Under the pieces are notes generated by a model. That model was given only the letters and a program-made list of their open reading frames with translations, made no database searches and was not told the origin of the DNA. DNA of 64,000 nt from Heliobacterium chlorum (GTDB lineage Bacteria; Bacillota; Desulfitobacteriia; Heliobacteriales; Heliobacteriaceae). The translations under genes were made by a program, and so were the position numbers. Below, piece after piece: positions 58,106 through 64,000 of the stretch. The number at the start of each line of letters is the position of its first letter. Within the stretch, counting starts at the first letter, position 1. Location: assembly GCF_014502795.1 (NCBI RefSeq), contig NZ_JACVHF010000002.1, positions 1-64,000 of the forward strand. The letters are read 5' to 3'.

Positions 58106-58630
58106 ATGGATAACACCATGACGACCATCGCTAAGTACATCCAAGGCCGCTATGCTGATTTCGGCCTTGCCTCCACAAGTGACCTCAAACTCATCGGCAA
58201 GTCAAAGGCTTCATGGAATCCAGGCTCAAAGTGGCTGATCATGACGACCATGCGCCCCATGCCAGACACCAAGAAAGCGCCATTTGGCAACTTGTTGGAC
58301 CAAGGCGTCAGGGGCGAACGGTGGATGGTTCAAGTCGAACTGGAATGCAAGATGAGGGCGGCAAATCCATCCGTGGACTTTTACTGGAACCTTCCACGCC
58401 AGTTTGGAGATAAGGTTCGCAAAGCCTTGGCAGGGCTGACAGGAACGGGCATCCTCATTCTCCGGTACGACTGGACCAATCCTACAAGCCCTACTCGGGC
58501 AGGGGAAATCAAGTTCGAAGTTATCGAAGGGAAATCGCCCTTGCTAGACGAGGTCGAAGATCCCAACGATGCCGCGAACAAATCCATTTTTCTGACCTAC
58601 CAGGTTCGCTGGTGGTCACCTATGAATTAG
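58106..58630 (+). CDS. Tail terminator-like protein
   Basis: A 174-residue protein with IAKYIQGRYADFGLASTSDL, WNPGSKWLIMTTMRPMPDT and LPRQFGDKVRKALAGLTGTG. ATG 58106 follows AAAAGAGGTGATGTC. Position between the gp10-like and tail tube genes, and the size, suit tail completion/terminator proteins. The assignment is by context. Confidence 0.65.
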   Translation: MDNTMTTIAKYIQGRYADFGLASTSDLKLIGKSKASWNPGSKWLIMTTMRPMPDTKKAPFGNLLDQGVRGERWMVQVELECKMRAANPSVDFYWNLPRQFGDKVRKALAGLTGTGILILRYDWTNPTSPTRAGEIKFEVIEGKSPLLDEVEDPNDAANKSIFLTYQVRWWSPMN

Positions 58631-58645
58631 AAGGAGGGATCACTC

Positions 58646-59371
58646 TTGGGCTTACGCCAGAATAAAAACTCTCACCTATTTATGATCGGTGGCCCTTATG
58701 CATGGGGCGAAATTCCCGATACCCAGGCCTTTGGTTTCGACCCTCAGCGAAAGGTTGAGCGTCGAGGCAACAACACCTTTGGCGGTCGTGGTCCGGTTGC
58801 TATTACCGATAACTACGAAGGAGTTACCGGTAGTTTCGAGGTGGAAGGGACTCGAGGTGAAAAAACCGCCCTGGCCTATGCAAACCGGAAGCAGCCTTCT
58901 GCTTTTATCAACGACCCGCCTCATACCAATATGCCCATTTATCTAGTATCGAAAGACTTCGACGATGACGGGGTCACTCCGCTGGGCGGCAGCGTGATTG
59001 ACACTGCTAAAATCGGTAACAAACAGCGGGGAGTTCGCACGGGAAATGTGCAGTTCCCGTTTGAAGCCCTCACCTATGCCGAGGTCTTTGATAAAGAGAT
59101 CATCATCCAAGAGTTTGATGGCGAAGCTACGGCGGTCACGACACTCGATCTGAGCGATGACGCCGCCCCTCTGGATGATGGCAACGGCGGCACCTTCTAC
59201 GCGATTCTGGTTCTGATTCAAGCCCAGAACAGTAAGCAGGTGAAACGCTTGACCAAGGGCACGGCGGCTGCTGCCGGCGTCTACACTGAAACGGCCAGCG
59301 CCATCACTCTGCATAGTTCTGATGGCCTGGGTCCCAATACCAAGGCTATCGTCGTTTATGCCAAGGCATAA
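58646..59371 (+). CDS. Tail tube protein
   Basis: The protein has 241 residues from TTG 58646, ten bases after AAGGAGGG. It has a Gly-rich beta fold: GPYAWGEIPDTQAFGFDPQR, DNYEGVTGSFEVEGTRGE and TGNVQFPFEALTYAEVFD. A C-terminal ~80-residue domain (AILVLIQAQNSKQVKRLTKG) follows. Its place before the tail chaperones and tape measure identifies it as the major tail tube subunit with fair certainty. Confidence 0.75.
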   Translation: MGLRQNKNSHLFMIGGPYAWGEIPDTQAFGFDPQRKVERRGNNTFGGRGPVAITDNYEGVTGSFEVEGTRGEKTALAYANRKQPSAFINDPPHTNMPIYLVSKDFDDDGVTPLGGSVIDTAKIGNKQRGVRTGNVQFPFEALTYAEVFDKEIIIQEFDGEATAVTTLDLSDDAAPLDDGNGGTFYAILVLIQAQNSKQVKRLTKGTAAAAGVYTETASAITLHSSDGLGPNTKAIVVYAKA

Positions 59372-59374
59372 CAA

Positions 59375-59399
59375 AACGGGGCGACAAACTCGCCCCGTT
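59375..59399. terminator. Bidirectional terminator between tail tube and minus-strand gene
   Basis: AACGGGGCG (59375-59383) pairs exactly with CGCCCCGTT (59391-59399). It separates convergent genes. Confidence 0.8.
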
Positions 59400-59565
59400 A
59401 CTCTCCCAAAACCTGTAATGCTTGCCTTTCAAGCTCGGCAATGTTACCGGAACCGTCGAACAACACGTCGCCGTCCCTAGTAAGTTTCAAATGGCAAGTG
59501 TTTCCCTCGCGGCGATATTCAAAGCTACATCCAGACGCAAACACTCGGTCCATAAATCTTGACAA
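59398..59565 (-). CDS. Small minus-strand protein, 55 residues
   Basis: TTG 59565 is eight bases after GGAGG and is preferred to GTG 59580, which is part of that site. The product (SRFMDRVFASGCSFEYRREG, CHLKLTRDGDVLFDGSGN, IAELERQALQVLGE) has a sensible strand-helix pattern. It has its own terminator and lies in a 310-base gap of the tail operon. It looks like a moron gene; function unknown. Confidence 0.6.
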   Translation of the reverse strand: MSRFMDRVFASGCSFEYRREGNTCHLKLTRDGDVLFDGSGNIAELERQALQVLGE

Positions 59566-59683
59566 CCAAGTCACCTCCACCGATTAGGGTAACCCACAAA
59601 AGAGCGATCATCCGGGCAAGGGAATCAAGGCAGTTCGACTCTGCTGGCCTGGACCAAACGAATGTCAAGGAGGGCGCCAACTG

Positions 59684-60409
59684 ATGGCTGAACTCACCGA
59701 AGATATGATCCGAAACCGTCTCAACCAAATCCAGTCTGGCATTTACGAACCGGAAATTAACGGCTTGCCTGACCTTGTGTTACATAAGATAACCCTTCAG
59801 GCGAAAGGGAAGGCGAGTCAAGCATACTCATCCAAGTTAAAAGAACTCATGGCTCAAGGTGGCATGTTTAATGAGGCGTTCCTTCCGCGAGTGTTAGAGA
59901 AGGCTTGCAAAGACGCAGGCATCGACCTAAAGGCTCCTACCAAGCAACGAAAAGCTTTGGAGCGATTCTTCAAAGAGGCTCCGCATGATCTTCTAGGCCC
60001 GATAGACCAACTCACCGATGAAGAGGCATCTCTTCTTCCGGAAGAACTCCAAAAAGAAAGGCAGAAAGCCATCGAAGAAAGAACACAGCGATTATCCGAA
60101 TTCATGGAAACCTTTCATAACGAGGATGAGTTAAGAGCCATCGAAGAGACTAAGATGATCGAAGACCTTGAACGCCAACTTCGGGCGCAGACATATGAAC
60201 ATCGGGCGAGAGAGTACCAACTACTCACCGAGATATTTGAGTCTGCTAAAACCAAGGAAGGTAAGCCCTATTTCTCGTTGGTCGAGCAAATTGCTGAACT
60301 TGACCTGACAAATCAAGAAGCCCTAATTCAGCTTTTCTTCCGCTGGCGGCTATTCAAGGAGGGCAGACTGCCCGAGTTTTTTCGTGCCAATTATCCTGCA
60401 AAATCTTGA
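59684..60409 (+). CDS. Tail assembly chaperone (upstream frame)
   Basis: A 241-residue helical protein with a long charged middle (ELQKERQKAIEERTQRLSEF) and the C-terminal LTNQEALIQLFFRWRLFKEG. It precedes the tape measure gene and overlaps a second frame, as do tail assembly chaperones such as lambda gpG. AAGGAGGG is also present near its 3' end, where it seems to serve frameshifting rather than initiation. ATG 59684 has AAGGAGGGCG upstream. Confidence 0.8.
   Translation: MAELTEDMIRNRLNQIQSGIYEPEINGLPDLVLHKITLQAKGKASQAYSSKLKELMAQGGMFNEAFLPRVLEKACKDAGIDLKAPTKQRKALERFFKEAPHDLLGPIDQLTDEEASLLPEELQKERQKAIEERTQRLSEFMETFHNEDELRAIEETKMIEDLERQLRAQTYEHRAREYQLLTEIFESAKTKEGKPYFSLVEQIAELDLTNQEALIQLFFRWRLFKEGRLPEFFRANYPAKS
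60356..60386 (+). other. Probable programmed frameshift site
   Basis: AAGGAGGG (60356-60363) lies 13 bases before a run of six T (60377-60382), with a small GGGCAG-A-CTGCCC hairpin in between. A -2 (or +1) shift enters the 60384-60686 frame. A -1 shift would give only about 30 more codons. An internal ribosome-like site 10-14 bases upstream is a known stimulator of backward slippage. Confidence 0.6.
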
Positions 60410-60686
60410 GTGGCAAGAAATATGCCGAGCGGCAGGAAAACATCTTGACGGCGTTTTTCCTGGCGCTCAAAGTGAATGGACAGCCGACCAGCGAAGGATA
60501 GTTAACGTCACGAAGGAGTACCAAAACGCCTTTCAAACCTTAGCGATTTACAAGCACTATCCGCCAGGTGAGGATATCCTTCTGGACTATCAACGATTCA
60601 GAGAGTGGTGGAAGTGGTATTCCGAGGACCCTGCCGGTGTGCAGGATATAGGCAGAAAATACAGCAAAGGCTTCCGGAAACGATGA
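60384..60686 (+). CDS. Tail assembly chaperone extension (downstream frame)
   Basis: The frame encodes about 100 residues (ILQNLEWQEICRAAGKHLDG, TADQRRIVNVTKEYQNAFQT, YQRFREWWKWYSEDPAG). A GTG at 60384 exists, but its nearest ribosome site is 20 bases away, so translation is probably by frameshifting from the upstream chaperone frame, as in lambda gpGT and Mu. The fused product would have about 334 residues. Confidence 0.75.
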   Translation: MPIILQNLEWQEICRAAGKHLDGVFPGAQSEWTADQRRIVNVTKEYQNAFQTLAIYKHYPPGEDILLDYQRFREWWKWYSEDPAGVQDIGRKYSKGFRKR

Positions 60687-60772
60687 AGCGACTCTCAAGC
60701 GGAGGTGCGTTTCTTATGTCCTCGAAGGAGGTGAGTTTTTACGAGCGACGCAGTTTTAAGCGCTACAATTAG
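60683..60772 (+). CDS. Very small frame before the tape measure gene, 29 residues
   Basis: ATG 60683 overlaps the chaperone stop (ATGA), and a second ATG at 60716 has GGAGGTG upstream. The product is short and basic (MKRLSSGGAFLMSSKEVS). It covers the ribosome site of the tape measure gene and may exist to couple translation into it. Confidence 0.45.
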   Translation: MKRLSSGGAFLMSSKEVSFYERRSFKRYN

Positions 60773-63700
60773 AGCCTTTGATGAATTCACCGAGGTTTTT
60801 CGGAAGTATCAAAACGAACAACAGAAAACGGAAAAATCCACAAAGCAATCCCAAACAGCCGCTGATTCATTAAATAAGTCCATCTCCGAACTGTTGAAAG
60901 TGAAACGGGAAGCCAAGTCCGCAGAGGATCAGTTTGCCCGAGCCTTAGCCGCCAGTGCCAAAGAAGGAAAGGGAAGCGCAGAATCCATGCAGAGGCTCCA
61001 GCAAGCCTCTGAACGCCTAGCCTCAGCGCAGAAAGCGGTCGATGAGCAGTCCAAAAAAGTCAGCGCCTCACTTGCGGCACAGGGAGTGTCGGGAAAAGCG
61101 ACTCAAAGCGCCATGCAGTCGATCGAACGAGGCATATCCGATGTGGCGAAGTCAGGCGGTGGACTGACGTCTATTCTTGGCGGCATGACGGTCGGCGTCA
61201 ATGGCTTCCTAGCCGCTGTCGGTGGTTCTGGCGCCCTGTATACCTTTCAAAACCTTCTTCAGCAGACGCTAGACACAGGGCGAGAATACCAACTCACCAT
61301 CAGACAGGCTCAGGCTGTCACAGGTGACTTTTCCTCTACACTGCGCGATCAGTCCATGCTCTCCAAGAGCGGACTGCTGGATACAAAGTCGCCTACTGAG
61401 TTAGCGAAGACTTACCGAGAGTTAGGGCAAGCCGGGGCCACGACAAACGAGATCGTGGCGTCAACGCCTACTATCCTGGACTTTAGCACAGCGGCTATGC
61501 TGGATATGGAAGATGCCGCTACAGCCGTTGTGTCCACGGCCAAAGCCTACAACATCGCTTTGACGGATACCGGTCAAATCACCGATGCCTTCACGGAATC
61601 GATGAATCGTGGTGCTCTCTCCGGCAAGGATTTTGTCTGGATTATGTCTTCCGTGGGCTCTGTCGGCAAGCTTGCGAACCAAAACTTCCGGGAAATCTTA
61701 GCCGCCGGATCCGTGTTAAGAGACTCTGGACAGCAGGCTCAGGATGCCGGTACTTCGATCAAGTCAGCTCTGCTGGCTCTGATCAATCCATCCGACGAGG
61801 CCAAACGAGCTATCGAAAGTTTAGGCATACAGATTTATGACCAGCAGAACCGGATGAAGCAGTGGTCGGACATCGTTGCAGAGTTTGAACGCACCACGGC
61901 CGGCATGGATGAGAAATCTAGACAGCTAGCATTGACAACGATCTTCGGCTCTGACGGCATTCGAGCCATGGCTACATCACTGAATAAGGGTAGCGCTTAC
62001 CTACGAGACTTTACGAACGATATTGGCAATGCCGATGGCGCCACCAAGAAAATGGCCACGGCGATGGCCGACACCTATGATGGAGCCGTTAAGCGGTTCA
62101 ATGCTAGTTTAGAGCGCACAAAAATCCTGCTTTTTGAAGGTTTTGGAGGCGGTGCCGGTCAGGTTTTAGGCGTACTCGGGAGCATTCTAAACGGCTTTAA
62201 CTCGCTGGATGATGGTTCGAGGAAGCTCGTAGAAACACTGATCGGCGGCGCTGGCTTAGTCGCGGCAGTGACCATCTTGACAGCTACACTTCGGGCATTA
62301 GGAATCACCATGGCCGGTGTATCAGCGTTTTTCTCTGGTCCCGTCGGCTGGATTACGGCACTGACGGCCGTGGTCGGCATCGGCACGACTGGTTTTCTCG
62401 CCTACAAGGGAGCGCAGGAGCAATCCAACCAGGCGGCGATGGAGACGGCTTCTGCCTCACAAAACCTTCGGCGCGAGTACGAGACACTCACGCAGAAAAT
62501 CGAATCCGGAACTCTATCTACGGAGGAAAACAAACAGGCTAAGGAACGCCTAAAATCGGTTATCCAGCAAATTGCTCAACAGATGCCAAGTGCGATCAGT
62601 CAATGGGATGCTCACGGCAATGCTATTTCTGTTGACACTGCAAGGTTGAACGAGAACACGGCAGCGGCTATCCGGAACGCCCAGGCCAATCAAATGGCGG
62701 TCGTCGCTGCCAAGAGAAAAGCCTTTGAAGACTACGCCCAATTTGTGAACAAGGATATGACCAAAGAGGCTTACCTCGGCAGAGCTGAAGGCGTGCTCAA
62801 TGAAGAGGCCATGCGTAACCCCGACCTTCTTGGAGGTTATCAAGCTGATCAGAACATGGTTTCCGAAGGCCTGCATAAGGTAGAAGGGCAATGGGCTCAA
62901 GACTTCAATGCCGCCAAAACAAAACTGGCAACGATGTACTCGGATTTTGCCAATGCTCAGGCTGACCTAGAGAGACTGACGAATCCGGACTGGAACAAAA
63001 GCGCAAGCACACCTTCTGGCGGCGGAGCTGCTTCGGGTGGCGGAGGTCGTTCGTGGTCCGTACCCGATAAGGCGAAAAGCGGAGGAAGCGCGGCCAAGGA
63101 TGCCGTCCAAAGCATCACTGAAAATCTTCGCCCATACGAACAAGCCACAAAACAGATTACCGATAACCTCAATATCCTAACGGCCAAAGAGCAATTCCTC
63201 CAGCAGCTCGCCCAGGCCGGCGTAGCGACGGAACAGCAGAAGGCGCAACTAGTAGACGTTCGGCGCCAAAAAGCTGAGCAACTTGTCTTACAACAGCAAG
63301 CCATGAGCCTGCAGGCTGATGCCGAACGGAAGGCTATCCTTGAGTTGCGGAAGGCTGAGGCAAGCGCAACGGATAAGGATGCAGCTAAGCAGTACCGGCA
63401 GGAGATTGACTCGCTGAGGGCCAGCGTCGCAAGCTTAGGTCAGCAGTGGTGGCAGGTAGAAGCGCAGAAGCTTGCTATCGATGAAGCTGATCAACGGATG
63501 AATGAGGACGCTTATCAACGGGCCAAAGAGTTGGCAGAGCATGAGATCAAGATGGGGCGAATGTCTTCCGAAGAGCAGATTCGCCTGCTGGATGAGATCG
63601 TCGATGCTCATCAGTGGTCCGCTGAGATGATCCGCCGGATCGAAGAAGACAAGCTGTCCATGTTTAAAAAGCTCTATTCCGAGCAGGCCGAAGCTGTACG

Positions 63701-64000
63701 GGAGGCCTTAAACCAGCGTAAAGAAGCCGACTCTAAAGCCATCGATGCCGAGGAACAGGCTAACCGCAAATATCTTGAGTCGCTCAAACAGAAAACGGAG
63801 GCCGAGAAAAAAGCTTCGGAGGACAGAATTCAGGCTCTTGAGGATGAGAAGGAAGCTGTCAATGAGTCGGTAGACGCTCAAATCGAGGCTATCCAACGTC
63901 TGATGGATGCCCTGGACGATGAGCAGACGCAGGACGATCGGGAAGCGTTCACCAAGCAGCACAATGATAAGTTAGCCGAGCTCGCCGAAAAACTCCGACA
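60741..64000 (+). CDS. Phage tail tape measure protein (3' end outside the window)
   Basis: The frame is open from 60735 to the window edge, at least 1086 residues. An N-terminal coiled coil (LKVKREAKSAEDQFARAL) is followed by the TP901-type tape measure core: YQLTIRQAQAVTGDFSSTLR, YRELGQAGATTNEIVAST, TAKAYNIALTDTGQITDAFT and TTIFGSDGIRAMATSLN. Hydrophobic segments lie around residues 505-560 and long Ala/Gln/Glu-rich coiled coils follow. It sets tail length. No ATG, GTG or TTG lies near the start. ACG 60741 is nine bases after AAGGAGG and the next candidate, TTG 60894, lacks a ribosome site, so ACG appears to be the start codon. Confidence 0.9.

Overview
The window comes from a Gram-positive, probably spore-forming Firmicute (Bacillota) of about 50% GC. 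The grounds are strong AGGAGG-type ribosome sites, frequent GTG and TTG starts, SpoVT/AbrB-, XRE- and 3D-domain proteins, and a phage of Firmicute type. I cannot name the genus. No ordinary housekeeping gene is visible: the window is an accessory island (about 1-14.4 kb) followed by the left part of a large prophage (about 14.4-64 kb) that runs off the right edge.

Island (1-14.4 kb). It holds an AT-rich multi-pass membrane protein gene, a broken IS630-type element, and a pentapeptide-repeat protein with a C-terminal TIR-like domain. Next comes an operon of two tandem large serine recombinases, the second frameshifted, flanked by two ~50-codon genes and by short CCTAAGYACCGAA repeats. A divergent XRE regulator, a third large serine recombinase and a PAAR remnant follow. 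Last is a two-gene TIR plus caspase-like protease operon that matches the type IV Thoeris anti-phage architecture. The picture is a defence island assembled by repeated site-specific integration.

Prophage, control and early genes (14.4-44.4 kb). A fourth large serine recombinase is the likely phage integrase. It is followed by a repressor-like gene, an operator/promoter palindrome and a divergent XRE gene. Many tightly overlapping small early genes follow, then replication and recombination genes: a DinG/XPD-type FeS helicase, a MazG-like enzyme, a MerR-like protein, a protein ending in an acyl carrier protein domain, a single-chain SbcD-SbcC protein, an ASCH protein, an SF2 helicase, AbrB, DUF2303, a CHC2 primase zinc finger and a DUF927 helicase. 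An origin-like region with fourteen GGGATCA heptamers around an AT-rich core lies next to the helicase. RusA and a sigma-region-4-like activator complete the early/middle genes. A few genes lie on the opposite strand with their own signals, as expected of morons.

Prophage, late genes (44.4-64 kb). These run from a small terminator-ended transcript, tRNA-like remnants and a ParB-methyltransferase through small and large terminase, portal, and a Mu gpF-like head protein. That head protein carries a C-terminal toxin-type domain and has a probable immunity gene behind it. Protease/scaffold, DUF2190, Mu gpT-like capsid, connectors, tail tube and tail chaperones with a probable frameshift site follow, ending in an unfinished tape measure gene. 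The tail type is long and probably siphoviral, because no contractile sheath gene is seen between the tail terminator and the tape measure. Two genes, the primase zinc finger and the tape measure, lack ATG, GTG or TTG at the start that their ribosome sites demand.
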